DNA from: Promethearchaeota archaeon
Lineage (GTDB): Archaea > Asgardarchaeota > Lokiarchaeia > Sigyniarchaeales > Promethearchaeaceae
DNA: 35,224 nucleotides
Assembly (NCBI GenBank): GCA_004524545.1
Contig: SDNX01000017.1
Coordinates: 1-35,224, forward strand
Direction: 5' to 3'
The notes under the pieces are model-generated. The model was given only the letters and a program-made list of their open reading frames with translations. It did no database searches and was not told the DNA's origin. Below are positions 1-7,470 of the stretch, piece by piece; position 1 is the stretch's first letter; every line of letters begins with the position of its first letter. Made by a program: the position numbers and the translations under genes.

Positions 1-748
1 CATATTGTGAATTCCATGGCTCCGGACATGCATGGGGAAAATGCGGATCTGGAAAACTTACCCACATGAAGAAATTTTCGTTTTCATTCAATTCTTTGTA
101 ATGATCCAATTGTGCTATAGAGCGCTCTTGAATCCAACGTGAATGGTGATACTTTTCTGGAAGTTTCCATTGTTGTTTTAAAAGTTGACCTACTAACAAA
201 GGAGGTTCAGATAAATTCCCTTCGGGGGAAGTAAAGTAGTCTTTCCAGTTTGGAAGTCGCTCATTGAGCCAGACTAAGTAATTCTCACCCACTTCACTAT
301 TTCCATGACCGCGTTGGAGCTCAATATGGTTAAAACCGTAATATGGTCCAGAAAAATTACGCCAAAAATCAAAATTAACGAAGTTTTCTTTTGTATCAAT
401 CGAAGAATATTCTTCTGTTTCTACCAGAGGTTCAAAATGTGCTTTTCCAATTAAAGTAGTTCTATACCCAGATTCTCTCAATATATCGGTTAGTAGTATA
501 TTTTTCTCAGGGTCTAATTTAGTTCCAAGAGACCATGCTCCGTGCTGCGATGGATATTTTCCTGTGAGGATTGAAGATCTACTTGGCGTACATGTAGGAT
601 CGGTGCAGTAAGAATTTGTGAATAGGATGCCTTCCTCTGCAAGCTTATCTATATTTGGGGTTTCAATCTCAGGATTGATTTTCCCGATACAAGAATTATG
701 ATGTTGGTCGGTTGTTATCAAAATTATGTTTGGTTTCTTGCTAGTCAT
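1..748 (-). CDS. Sulfatase (formylglycine-type), C-terminus cut off by window edge
   Basis: Type I sulfatase of the alkaline-phosphatase superfamily, which hydrolyses sulfate esters. The visible 249 residues start at an ATG at 748. They begin with a beta-strand leading into TTDQ (metal-binding Asp14), followed by the signature CTPSR at residues 53-57. Cys53 is the residue converted to formylglycine in this family; the GKYPSQHG segment follows, as expected. Near the window edge the motif SFPDPHFP is also typical of sulfatases. There is no signal peptide, so it is probably cytosolic. The Cys-type active site would need a formylglycine-generating enzyme or anaerobic sulfatase-maturating enzyme, and neither is in the window. 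The C-terminal half lies beyond position 1. The substrate cannot be read from the sequence; sulfated sugars are plausible given the glycosidases at the other end of the window. Confidence 0.9.
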   Translation of the reverse strand, partial: MTSKKPNIILITTDQHHNSCIGKINPEIETPNIDKLAEEGILFTNSYCTDPTCTPSRSSILTGKYPSQHGAWSLGTKLDPEKNILLTDILRESGYRTTLIGKAHFEPLVETEEYSSIDTKENFVNFDFWRNFSGPYYGFNHIELQRGHGNSEVGENYLVWLNERLPNWKDYFTSPEGNLSEPPLLVGQLLKQQWKLPEKYHHSRWIQERSIAQLDHYKELNENENFFMWVSFPDPHFPHACPEPWNSQY

Positions 749-790
749 ATTCTGCGATCCCAGTTGAATCTCAATTGTTCAATAAGATGA

Positions 791-798
791 AATATAGC
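791..798 (-). promoter_or_regulatory. Probable TATA box of the sulfatase gene
   Basis: On the minus strand GCTATATT lies about 45 nt upstream of the sulfatase ATG, giving an expected leader of about 20 nt. This is a pattern match to archaeal promoters only. Confidence 0.3.
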
Positions 799-869
799 AT
801 AAAAAACATAGTATACCTTAATGATAGTTTTTATTCCAAGAAATTTAGAGAAAAATGTGGTATAGAATA

Positions 870-1529
870 TTACTTCAAGTGAAGTTCTTCTTCCAATTCG
901 TGGATATATAATTTCATAACTCCAATACGTTCATCAGCGATTTTTCTACCTGTAGGAGTGTACATTTTGTCTGGAAGTAGTAATAATTTATCGAAAAAAT
1001 GCCGATACATAGCCATTAAACCAGTCCCATGCTCATATTGAAAACAGGCAGCACGATAAATCCCTACAGCTCCAAGAGCATCGATTTTATCTGCATCTGA
1101 AAGGATTTTAGATTCAATAGTTTCCGCTTTTCCGTTAGCAGAAAAACTGTGTGCTAATATGCTATGAATAATCCGTTCAGATGTTTCCTCATGTAAATGA
1201 ATTCTATTGGAATCTAAAAACTCTTTCGTCATTTCAGCAGATTTTTCTGCATGGGTACCATCTTTAGGAGTAAAATCTCTGCCAACATCATGTAGAAGAG
1301 TGGAGAGAATGAGAATGAATAAATTTCCTCCTTCTTCTTTTTGCAATTCTAAACCTATTCGAAGAACCCTTAAAACGTGTGGAAACCCATGAAGGTCGGT
1401 TGTGTTCATCTGTTGCACTACATATTCTCCTACTTTCTTTAAGATTACAAATTCTTCTTTAGATAGGGACAGTTGTGCGGATAAAAATTTATTGAGAGTT
1501 TCTTGAAGAATAGTTCGCCGAGAGTTCAT
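870..1529 (-). CDS. HD-domain metal-dependent phosphohydrolase
   Basis: A 219-aa soluble protein of the HD superfamily, which hydrolyses phosphate esters or nucleotides using a bound divalent metal. The metal-binding series is visible: His51 (in HGFPHVLRV), the His80-Asp81 doublet (LLHDVGRD), His122 and His127 in the helix after an HAEKSAE segment, and Asp147 in SDADKIDALGA. The DADKxDALG plus IYRA pattern matches a family of short stand-alone HD proteins with unproven substrates. Its start overlaps the end of the upstream metallophosphoesterase by 4 bases (ATGA), so the two are translationally coupled. The function is known only at superfamily level; a nucleotide or phosphorylated metabolite is a guess. 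Confidence 0.85.
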   Translation of the reverse strand: MNSRRTILQETLNKFLSAQLSLSKEEFVILKKVGEYVVQQMNTTDLHGFPHVLRVLRIGLELQKEEGGNLFILILSTLLHDVGRDFTPKDGTHAEKSAEMTKEFLDSNRIHLHEETSERIIHSILAHSFSANGKAETIESKILSDADKIDALGAVGIYRAACFQYEHGTGLMAMYRHFFDKLLLLPDKMYTPTGRKIADERIGVMKLYIHELEEELHLK

Positions 1530-2236
1530 TTGGATTTCAACCTGTGTGCTTCAATAGATATGATTTTGGTGTTTAATTCCGAATCTAAACTTAAAATTGC
1601 AGCGTTACCTTGTTTAGAAGCTCCCGGGTTGACACATTTAGTAGTTCCAATTATCTCGATGCCTTGACTTTCATGCACATGACCACAAACACAATATGTG
1701 GGGTTGTATTTTTCAATTATTTCACGAATTGAATGGCTCCCAATGTGCTCACCTGAGAATATTTTATCAAGCATTTCACTGTAAGGAGGGTTATGTACAA
1801 CCAAAATAACCATTTCTTTACTCGGAAAATTCAAACACCCAAACAAATTCTCTAATCCGTTCTTAAACTCATCTTCAGTAAATACAAAATTATTGAAAAT
1901 TCCTGGAAGTGCCCCCCCAAAACCCACTAAATGAACATTCTCACCGTTTGAACAACCAACTGAAATTACTCTGTTGTGTAAAGGATGGAAGTTTTCCGGA
2001 ATCCCTTCAAATTCACTTGCCACATTTTCATATTCTCGATTTCCGGGTACATAGTATACCGGAATTTGAGAGGGAATTTTGTCTCGAATCCGCTGGTAAA
2101 ATTTTGCATTTCGCTCCACATTCTTTGCCCCAATTGATATGTCTCCTGCAATAACCACAAATTCCATATCGATAAAGAAATTCTCATCAAATTCCGGCGT
2201 ATATCCTTCTATATCTGCTAAAAGTAGAAACTTCAT
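1526..2236 (-). CDS. Calcineurin-like metallophosphoesterase (Icc/YfcE-like)
   Basis: A 236-aa metallophosphoesterase, first gene of a two-gene unit with the HD protein. Motifs in order: ADIEG (Asp8, in place of the usual DxH), GDIS (Asp32), GNRE (Asn66, in place of GNHD/E), VVHNPP (His148) and CGHVHE (His186, His188), then the VNPGA segment common in YfcE-like enzymes. The His of DxH is replaced by Glu10 and the His of GNH by Arg67, so the metal site may be altered; this resembles divergent archaeal Icc-like proteins. No signal peptide or membrane segment is seen. The substrate is unknown; a phosphodiester or phosphomonoester is likely from the family. A TATA box about 25 nt upstream suggests a leaderless mRNA. 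Confidence 0.85.
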   Translation of the reverse strand: MKFLLLADIEGYTPEFDENFFIDMEFVVIAGDISIGAKNVERNAKFYQRIRDKIPSQIPVYYVPGNREYENVASEFEGIPENFHPLHNRVISVGCSNGENVHLVGFGGALPGIFNNFVFTEDEFKNGLENLFGCLNFPSKEMVILVVHNPPYSEMLDKIFSGEHIGSHSIREIIEKYNPTYCVCGHVHESQGIEIIGTTKCVNPGASKQGNAAILSLDSELNTKIISIEAHRLKSK

Positions 2237-2256
2237 GATACTCTCTCGAAATTCTA

Positions 2257-2267
2257 AGTATAAATAA
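2257..2267. promoter_or_regulatory. Shared divergent TATA box (metallophosphoesterase unit / hypC)
   Basis: The 68-bp divergent gap holds one AT-rich element that reads AGTATAAATAA on the plus strand and TTATTTATACT on the minus strand. Its centre is about 25 nt from the minus-strand ATG at 2236, which implies a leaderless transcript, and about 43 nt from the hypC ATG. Both genes may use the same or overlapping elements. Confidence 0.45.
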
Positions 2268-2304
2268 CAAGATTTTTTTGTTGTTGATAAATGTTCATAT
2301 TAAG

Positions 2305-2550
2305 ATGTGCTTAGCAATCCCTGGAAAAGTAATGGAAATCAATGGACCTATGGCAATGGTAGATTTCAACGGAGTACAACGTGATGTTGTTATAGGTTTA
2401 TGTCCAAATGTAGAAATCGGATCATATGTTGTAGTTCACGCCGGGTATGCTATTGAGACCGTCAATGAAGAAGAAGCACTAAAATCCATTGCTCTATGGA
2501 AAGAAATGATAGAAAATGAAGAAGAATTTGATCAAGCTAAATTTCTTTAA
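2305..2550 (+). CDS. hypC: Hydrogenase maturation chaperone HypC/HupF
   Basis: An 81-aa protein beginning MCLAIPGKV, the hallmark N-terminus of HypC. In this family Met1 is removed and Cys2 carries the Fe(CN)2CO unit during assembly of the NiFe-hydrogenase centre together with HypD. The rest (VDFNGVQRDV, VGSYVVVHAGYAI-like segment at residues 40-52, acidic tail) fits the small OB-fold. An in-frame TTG exists 27 nt upstream, but the ATG at 2305 is chosen because Cys2 must follow the initiator. It is divergent from the phosphoesterase unit and overlaps the end of the convergent CYTH gene by 4 bases. No other hyp or hydrogenase gene is in the window, so the hydrogenase is encoded elsewhere. Confidence 0.95.
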   Translation: MCLAIPGKVMEINGPMAMVDFNGVQRDVVIGLCPNVEIGSYVVVHAGYAIETVNEEEALKSIALWKEMIENEEEFDQAKFL

Positions 2551-3179
2551 GCTACATCTTCTAGCTTAAGTTCTCCTTTTTCAATTAACGCTTTAATTAC
2601 CAATTCTAAATACGATTTCAATATCGAATCCGATTTATCGTACCCCAATTTTTCCATCATTCCAAAAATCGTTTTTTTACCTTCTTCCATTTCCTCCTCA
2701 TCCATACAGATAATTTCACATTCTGAATAATATCCCTCAAGATGCTCGATTTCATCAATGAGAATCTCAATGTGAAGTGTATTGAAATCAAGGGTATATA
2801 ATCGTCGTTTTTTCTCTAAAGTTAATATGGGCCTAATACCTAAGGATTTTAGAATTAATTCAAGATTGTCGGGGTCTCCTATAGAAGTGACTAATTCTTT
2901 TCGAGTTTTCGTCTCCGTGTCAATTTTTGGACCTTTATAGGTAAGATCTGCCGATATTTCGGGATCTAAGGTTTCTACCATTCGGGCATCGAATTCTTCG
3001 ATACGACGTAAACGTAGTGCTTCATCGGTTTTCGCAAAATCCCGTTGACCTACGGGTAATTTATAGTACGTGTCGCTGTGATTTATATCTGTAATGTATT
3101 TTGCCCCGAATTTTTTCAGGTTGTCTTCGTATTCATCTTTATCCCGTAGATGGAACTTGACTTCAACTTCTAATGGCAT
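2547..3179 (-). CDS. CYTH-domain protein (CyaB class IV adenylyl cyclase / triphosphatase-like)
   Basis: A 210-aa protein with the CYTH triphosphate-tunnel fold. Visible signature residues: EVEVKF at 4-9 (the ExExK metal-binding motif), RLRR at 56-59, YKGPK at 81-85, the charged RKE at 93-95, EKKRR at 122-126, acidic positions at 138-153 including IDEIE and a YSECE segment. The family uses a tunnel of Arg/Lys and Glu to bind triphosphorylated substrates such as ATP, ThTP or inorganic triphosphate. Archaeal CyaB-like members are often annotated as adenylyl cyclase, but the activity cannot be assigned from sequence. It is the third gene of the nip7-NSUN-CYTH operon, 10 nt downstream of the NSUN gene, and its 3' end overlaps the convergent hypC end. 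Confidence 0.88.
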   Translation of the reverse strand: MPLEVEVKFHLRDKDEYEDNLKKFGAKYITDINHSDTYYKLPVGQRDFAKTDEALRLRRIEEFDARMVETLDPEISADLTYKGPKIDTETKTRKELVTSIGDPDNLELILKSLGIRPILTLEKKRRLYTLDFNTLHIEILIDEIEHLEGYYSECEIICMDEEEMEEGKKTIFGMMEKLGYDKSDSILKSYLELVIKALIEKGELKLEDVA

Positions 3180-3189
3180 TTTATTGTCA

Positions 3190-4371
3190 TTAGATCTTTC
3201 GTAATAAGCAGTAAAAAAACCCTATGGTGTTGTGAATATGTGGGAATAATCTTCGCGCTTTGAGAAGATCTTCAGAGAGATCCATTCCAAACACATTTAT
3301 ATACCCAGGAAGACCCCAATCATCGTCAATTGAAGCTATTTCGATATTAGAATGAGAATCCAGTGCTTTTTGAACCACAAACTCGTTCTCTTCTGGTGCT
3401 ATTGAACATGTAGAGTACATAATTTCACCACCGGATTTGACCGTTTTAATTGCAGATTGCAACATGGAATATTGTTTACGCATCATCCCGGTAATTTCAC
3501 TCAAAGTTTTACTAGTCTTTCTAGAAGGGTCGTCCCGAATTAATCCTTCTCCAGTACATGGAGCATCTAGTAGGATTTTATCAGGATTAAAACTCTGTTT
3601 ATATGAGGAATTTGCGTCCATAAGAAGAACAGTGGTATTATTAACTCCGCATCTTCGTAGATTGTACACCAGAGATTTTATGCGTTTTTTATTGTTATCC
3701 ATTGCGAATATATGACCTTGATTCTCCATGATCTGAGCTAAGTGAGAGGTTTTCCCCCCTGGCGCTGCCGCCATATCTAGCACAAAATTAGTTTTTTGGG
3801 GATTCAAATAAAAAACCGGATACATGGATGCGAGATCTTGGATATAATAGTGCCCCAAAAGATATTCATGAGTAGAACCTAAAGTCGCAATTTGTTTTCC
3901 TCGTAAAATGTGAGTAGATTTTGTTTCATCCCGTTTTTCCGATTCCGCTTTCCCGTTTTCATCAAGATAGGAAGGTCTACCCCATTCAATATTCTTCAAG
4001 GTTGTAGGGTCTCTCTCAAACCCTTGCATTTCATATTCAGGGCTTTTTGGTTTAGTATATGCGGTTTTTTCATTGATAACGTCGTGTTCAATAGAATATG
4101 CATAGGGAATATGTTCTGAGGGTTTTAATCTGTATCCTTTTGAGATCAAGGCTTCGAAAGCGGCTTGTGGGTCGGTTTTCAAAGTGTTAATTCGTAAAGT
4201 TAAGGGAGAGAATTGTTCATTAGCATCAAGAAACTCTCTAACTTCCTCCAAATTCGACTTGAACATGGAAAAGTAGCGTTCAATCATATAGGGACGATAC
4301 CCATATTTTTGTGCAAGTTCCTTAGCTTTATCCGAAATTTCTGGTTGAATGGTTTTAAATTCAAATGACAT
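3190..4371 (-). CDS. NSUN-family RNA (cytosine-5) methyltransferase
   Basis: A 393-aa SAM-dependent m5C methyltransferase of the NOL1/NOP2/Sun family acting on tRNA or rRNA. The N-terminal part (1-100) is the RNA-binding region with the LRINTLK motif (59-65). The catalytic domain has the SAM loop DMAAAPGGKTSH (199-210), DAPCTGEG (269-276) with Cys272, and YSTCS (319-323) with catalytic Cys322. The two-cysteine arrangement is diagnostic. A hydrophilic, charged stretch at about 103-155 sits before the GKQIATLGSTHEYLLGHYY segment and looks like a lineage-specific insertion. Its ATG directly follows the nip7 stop codon, so the two are almost certainly cotranscribed. No separate PUA domain is present, but the neighbour carries one. 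Confidence 0.95.
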   Translation of the reverse strand: MSFEFKTIQPEISDKAKELAQKYGYRPYMIERYFSMFKSNLEEVREFLDANEQFSPLTLRINTLKTDPQAAFEALISKGYRLKPSEHIPYAYSIEHDVINEKTAYTKPKSPEYEMQGFERDPTTLKNIEWGRPSYLDENGKAESEKRDETKSTHILRGKQIATLGSTHEYLLGHYYIQDLASMYPVFYLNPQKTNFVLDMAAAPGGKTSHLAQIMENQGHIFAMDNNKKRIKSLVYNLRRCGVNNTTVLLMDANSSYKQSFNPDKILLDAPCTGEGLIRDDPSRKTSKTLSEITGMMRKQYSMLQSAIKTVKSGGEIMYSTCSIAPEENEFVVQKALDSHSNIEIASIDDDWGLPGYINVFGMDLSEDLLKARRLFPHIHNTIGFFYCLLRKI

Positions 4372-4929
4372 TTAGTACCCCCTCCGTATATAATACCCGT
4401 AATCAACTAGATTTCGTAATTCTGTTCGATTATCCCTTTTGTAAACATATCCGATTCCAATAAACTGTGATTTTGGATTTAACACAAAAAATACATCCTT
4501 TCGATTGAGTGATTCTGGGGATGGAGATAAGTCAGTAGTCTGCAAAGTATTTCCGTAGAGGAAGGATTTTGCACCATCTATTGTAGTCGTGACTGTCTTC
4601 AATCTGAGTTTATTGGTTTTGAAAAATGTATTGAAAATATATTCTGCCCCTTCAAGGCTGAGTTGGAATTCTGTACCTTTCAAAAATCCAAAATAAATCC
4701 CTGTGTGTTGGATGCTTTTAAGATCACGGATAAGTCGCAAGTGTCGCTCCAATTGCTTAGGTACTAAGAAAATCTCTACATATTGATCGTACCGAATGTA
4801 AAGATTCCCCGATTCTTCACCTAAACATGTCCAAATTTGAGAAGATATTCGGTGCAATCCATCTTTAATGTGCTGTAGTTGTTTCTTGGTAGCTAAATGA
4901 AAAACTTCATGCTGTTGTTTGGAGCTCAT
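4372..4929 (-). CDS. nip7: Nip7-like ribosome biogenesis protein with PUA domain
   Basis: A 185-aa protein matching the Nip7 family: an N-terminal pre-PUA alpha/beta domain (about 1-95, with ATKKQL and VEIFLVPKQ) and a C-terminal PUA RNA-binding domain (about 100-185). The PUA signature includes GAKSFLYGNTL, which closely resembles the GAEQSFLYGNHV of eukaryotic Nip7, then FIGIGYV and the terminal GYYIRRG. In eukaryotes Nip7 works in 60S subunit maturation and pre-rRNA processing, and archaeal homologues bind RNA. A TTG at 4998 would add 23 residues, but the ATG at 4929 fits family length better and leaves room for the TATA box at 5003-5012. It is first in the nip7-NSUN-CYTH operon, which links it to rRNA or tRNA modification. 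Confidence 0.85.
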   Translation of the reverse strand: MSSKQQHEVFHLATKKQLQHIKDGLHRISSQIWTCLGEESGNLYIRYDQYVEIFLVPKQLERHLRLIRDLKSIQHTGIYFGFLKGTEFQLSLEGAEYIFNTFFKTNKLRLKTVTTTIDGAKSFLYGNTLQTTDLSPSPESLNRKDVFFVLNPKSQFIGIGYVYKRDNRTELRNLVDYGYYIRRGY

Positions 4930-5002
4930 GCTGATAGATAAGAATAGATAAGGGCATTTTATGGACTTTACGTTTGTTGTAACTAGTTCAATTGACAATT
5001 CT

Positions 5003-5012
5003 AAAATTTATT
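5003..5012 (-). promoter_or_regulatory. Probable TATA box of the nip7-NSUN-CYTH operon
   Basis: The minus strand reads AATAAATTTT here. A start site about 25 nt downstream (near 4982) would exclude the TTG at 4998 as initiator and supports the ATG at 4929. Confidence 0.35.
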
Positions 5013-5185
5013 CCATATTGAAAAACAAAAACGAAATGAAAAGTACTAGTTTTAAGTATGTTAAGTATTTTGTTCCATTTCAGAGCCAAATTTGATGAAC
5101 CGCTAGAATGGCCATTCGGAAGTACGGGATGCAGAAGTAATACTATCCTTCTTTATGATATTATACCATACTAAATGGAATTTAA

Positions 5186-6043
5186 TCATTTTTTTTTTTT
5201 ATTTTTCTTGATGAAAGTTCCATTCCTATATTCTCGAAATGCAGTCTCAATCTCTTCTTGAGTGTTCATTACAATCGGACCATACCACGCAACGGGTTCC
5301 TTTATGGGTTTTCCACTAATAAATAACATTCGTGCATTTGAATCTGTGGTGGTAATTTTTACCGTATCACCTGCTATTAATTCGATTAGATGACCAGTGT
5401 CGACCTCTATATTATCTCGACCGAAGTTTGCTGTTCCATCAAAAAGATACACAAAGGCAGTATTTTCCTCTGGAATCGTGTATTCAAACTCTGAATTTGG
5501 GTCCATACTAATGTCCATATAGATTGGTTTTATAACAACATCACGAACGGGACCTTCTATTCCATTGATTTTTCCTGCAACAATCTTAACAGTCACTCCT
5601 TTTGAGATTTCTTCACATGGAATTTGATCCGTAGTAACGTCTCTGTATCTCGGGTTCATCATTTTGTGCGATTTTGGAAGATTTGCCCATAATTGGAAGC
5701 CTTGCATTTTACCCGTATCCAATGGCATCTCTTGATGTAATATTCCATTTCCGGCAGTCATCCACTGGACCTCACCATCGCAGATATTCCCTTTATTTCC
5801 TAACGAATCTTGATGCTCCACATTTCCTGAAATCATATATGTTATAGTCTCAATCCCGCGATGCGGATGCCATGGAAAACCCTTTAGATAATCTTTAGGA
5901 TTATCCCCGGAAAAATCGTCCAACAGAAGGAAGGGATCGAAAGTATTATTATTACTGTTGCCAAACACTCGTTTAAGCCGGACTCCAGCTCCCTCCATGG
6001 TTTCCCTACTTTTCAAAATAACTCCAATTTTTCGCAAGCTCAT
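5186..6043 (-). CDS. Pirin family protein
   Basis: A 285-aa bicupin of the pirin family. The four metal ligands of pirin can be read directly: His59 and His61 in WHPHRGIET, His103 and Glu105 in GILHQEMP, matching His56/His58/His101/Glu103 of human pirin. The second cupin (residues about 160-260) ends with a GKPIKEPVAWYGPIVMN segment, the usual pirin C-terminal motif. Family members bind Fe and include quercetinases and redox-sensing regulators; the physiological role in archaea is unknown. It is a single-gene unit with its own TATA box at 6081-6090. The last residues are a run of lysines. Confidence 0.93.
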   Translation of the reverse strand: MSLRKIGVILKSRETMEGAGVRLKRVFGNSNNNTFDPFLLLDDFSGDNPKDYLKGFPWHPHRGIETITYMISGNVEHQDSLGNKGNICDGEVQWMTAGNGILHQEMPLDTGKMQGFQLWANLPKSHKMMNPRYRDVTTDQIPCEEISKGVTVKIVAGKINGIEGPVRDVVIKPIYMDISMDPNSEFEYTIPEENTAFVYLFDGTANFGRDNIEVDTGHLIELIAGDTVKITTTDSNARMLFISGKPIKEPVAWYGPIVMNTQEEIETAFREYRNGTFIKKNKKKK

Positions 6044-6080
6044 GAATATAAAAATTATTTTCCGAATTAAACAAGTTGGA

Positions 6081-6090
6081 TTATATATCT
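6081..6090 (-). promoter_or_regulatory. TATA box of the pirin gene
   Basis: The minus strand reads AGATATATAA, about 40 nt upstream of the ATG at 6043, giving a leader of about 15 nt. Confidence 0.45.
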
Positions 6091-6295
6091 AATGTAAAAT
6101 TCATCAAGATCCTTATTTTTTGTTGTATCGATCAATGAAATCATCGTAAATTCGTTAACTGAAAGAGAACGTTGATAAAATTAAGAAAAATATTTTTACA
6201 CCTTTAGGGATAAAGGATGAAGTATGAAAAAGCATAGTTCATTTTCTTAGTTCTACAATATTTTTAACCCAATCCCCCCAAAGAGCTAAAGATAT

Positions 6296-6305
6296 GTTTA
6301 AATAC
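6296..6305 (+). promoter_or_regulatory. Probable TATA box of the 282-aa membrane protein gene
   Basis: GTTTAAATAC lies about 65 nt before the ATG at 6366, giving a predicted leader of about 40 nt. Confidence 0.35.
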
Positions 6306-6365
6306 CCATAAAGGGAACTAAATTTAGTATCTTATTACAGAGATCACATTTTAAAGGTTTTAATT

Positions 6366-7214
6366 ATGGATATTGAAAATCGAAAAGGAACGGGAATTTG
6401 GGGATTACTGTCTCTCATTATGGGTATTGGTGGAGTTTTTGGTCACTACTTGCTCAATTACCTATATATGGGACCCATTCTCCAACATGAAATCGCAGTA
6501 GGCCAAGAATGCGCTGTTTCGGTGCCGATATATTTTCCAATGTTTGCAAACTTTGGCTTCATTGGAGGATTGTTATTTGTTATTGCAGCTATTGGATTCT
6601 TTCAAAAGAAGAATTGGGCATACACATTCGCAATTTTAGGAAACGTAATTTCTTTAAAAGCATCATTCTGGCCCAACATCCCGATCATGGAAGCTGGCAT
6701 TTTAGCGCCAGGACCATGGTTTGGAATTTTCCTGCCAAATCTCATATTCTACTTCATTTTCTTAAGAGCGATGGGGAAAGAATCATGGAAGAAAATTTTA
6801 CTTGGTCTATTTGGTGGGATGGCATTTATTCTGAACTTTATAAATGCAATTGCTTCTACTACTCGATTTATGAATCATTATACCCCCTATCACGTGATAG
6901 TATCTCAGATGTTCATTTTAGTACTCGCAATCAACATGCTAGCGTCCATAGCATTTGGGATATTCGTGATTGGATTGTTCGTAGGCAAAAAACTAGAATG
7001 GGTTCGAGTTACGGGATTAATTGGCGCTGTTTTATCAATAACAGGTGGATTTCCACTGGCAATATATTCAATGTTCTTCTTCCATGTGGAATCGGCATTT
7101 TCGATGTTTATTGTAGCACCCGTAATCAGCACCGTAACAATGCTATTATTGCTCTTTCCGAAATTATTTGAAAAATTGACAGAACCAAGAATTGTAGTTC
7201 TAAAAACAGAATAG
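6366..7214 (+). CDS. Polytopic membrane protein, paralogue of the 16938-17735 protein
   Basis: A 282-aa protein with about 7-8 hydrophobic segments and no recognisable catalytic motif. It shares a distinctive pattern with the 265-aa protein at 16938-17735: a helix ending GNVISLKASFWPNIP (SFWPNIP at 100-106; SFWPMIP at 101-107 in the other), a preceding GFF before a charged loop, and a later Asn-rich FINAIAS segment (YINGTAS in the paralogue). The two bracket the large redox/prenyl-heme operon, and both are transcribed on the plus strand. This one converges on the 3' end of that operon. The family is not one I recognise; a role in the same membrane system is inferred only from position and duplication. 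Confidence 0.8.
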   Translation: MDIENRKGTGIWGLLSLIMGIGGVFGHYLLNYLYMGPILQHEIAVGQECAVSVPIYFPMFANFGFIGGLLFVIAAIGFFQKKNWAYTFAILGNVISLKASFWPNIPIMEAGILAPGPWFGIFLPNLIFYFIFLRAMGKESWKKILLGLFGGMAFILNFINAIASTTRFMNHYTPYHVIVSQMFILVLAINMLASIAFGIFVIGLFVGKKLEWVRVTGLIGAVLSITGGFPLAIYSMFFFHVESAFSMFIVAPVISTVTMLLLLFPKLFEKLTEPRIVVLKTE

Positions 7215-7236
7215 AATAAAAAAACAATTTAATCTT

Positions 7237-7262
7237 TTTTTACCGAAGCTAATCGGTAAAAA
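7237..7262. terminator. Hairpin terminator between convergent genes
   Basis: A perfect 10-bp inverted repeat, TTTTTACCGA / TCGGTAAAAA, with a 6-nt loop lies 22 nt after the stop of the 282-aa membrane protein. T-rich stretches lie on both sides (T8 at about 7271-7278 on plus, T7 on minus beyond 7235), so it could act in either direction. Confidence 0.5.
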
Positions 7263-7368
7263 TTTCCCCTTTTTTTTCCGTAGTACTGTGCGGTCATCTC
7301 CCATCTCCCCAAGAATCCATCCACAATACGATTTTTGCATCCCATCATCAAAATGGCTACCCAAACGC
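7237..7368 (-). ncRNA. Possible small RNA (unproven)
   Basis: Between the poly-T tract that follows the isopentenyl phosphate kinase gene and the hairpin at 7237-7262 lies a stretch with higher GC than its surroundings. On the minus strand it is preceded by GTATAAAGG (7390-7398), a good archaeal TATA box, predicting a start near 7368 and an end at the hairpin, about 130 nt. It contains a TGATGA motif (a C-box-like element) but no matching D box, and GTGCG/CGCAC could close the ends. It does not fold as a tRNA and has no convincing reading frame. This is a candidate only. Confidence 0.18.
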
Positions 7369-7410
7369 ACCGTGTACACTATAGTTACCCCTTTATACAT
7401 CTGTCGTATG

Positions 7411-7427
7411 AAAAAAAAGAAAAAAAA
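7411..7427 (-). terminator. Poly-U tract ending the nine-gene operon
   Basis: About 45 nt past the stop of the isopentenyl phosphate kinase gene the minus strand has two adjacent runs of 7-8 T separated by one C. Archaeal transcription terminates on such U-rich tracts without needing a hairpin. Confidence 0.45.
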
Positions 7428-7470
7428 TGCGATTAGGTTCAGCAAATGTAGATTATTCCTTTTTTTTAAA

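Larger units (their letters stand above)
6044..6365. other. Divergent intergenic region (322 bp), promoters only
   Basis: No gene is supported. It holds the pirin promoter (TATA at 6081-6090, minus strand) and that of the downstream membrane protein (TATA at 6296-6305, plus strand). A short inverted repeat CCTTT/AAAGG lies near 6201-6216, with no clear role. Confidence 0.6.

Noticed and set aside
4930-4998. TTG start adding 23 residues to Nip7
   Set aside because: Family length and the position of the TATA box favour the ATG at 4929.
6509-7171. 220-codon frame overlapping the 282-aa membrane protein
   Set aside because: Out-of-frame reading rich in Cys, Trp and His with no domain; the other frame is clearly a membrane protein with a paralogue.
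7263-7368. tRNA or C/D box RNA
   Set aside because: No T-loop or acceptor-stem pattern; a C-box-like TGATGA is present without a D box. Kept only as a low-confidence RNA candidate.
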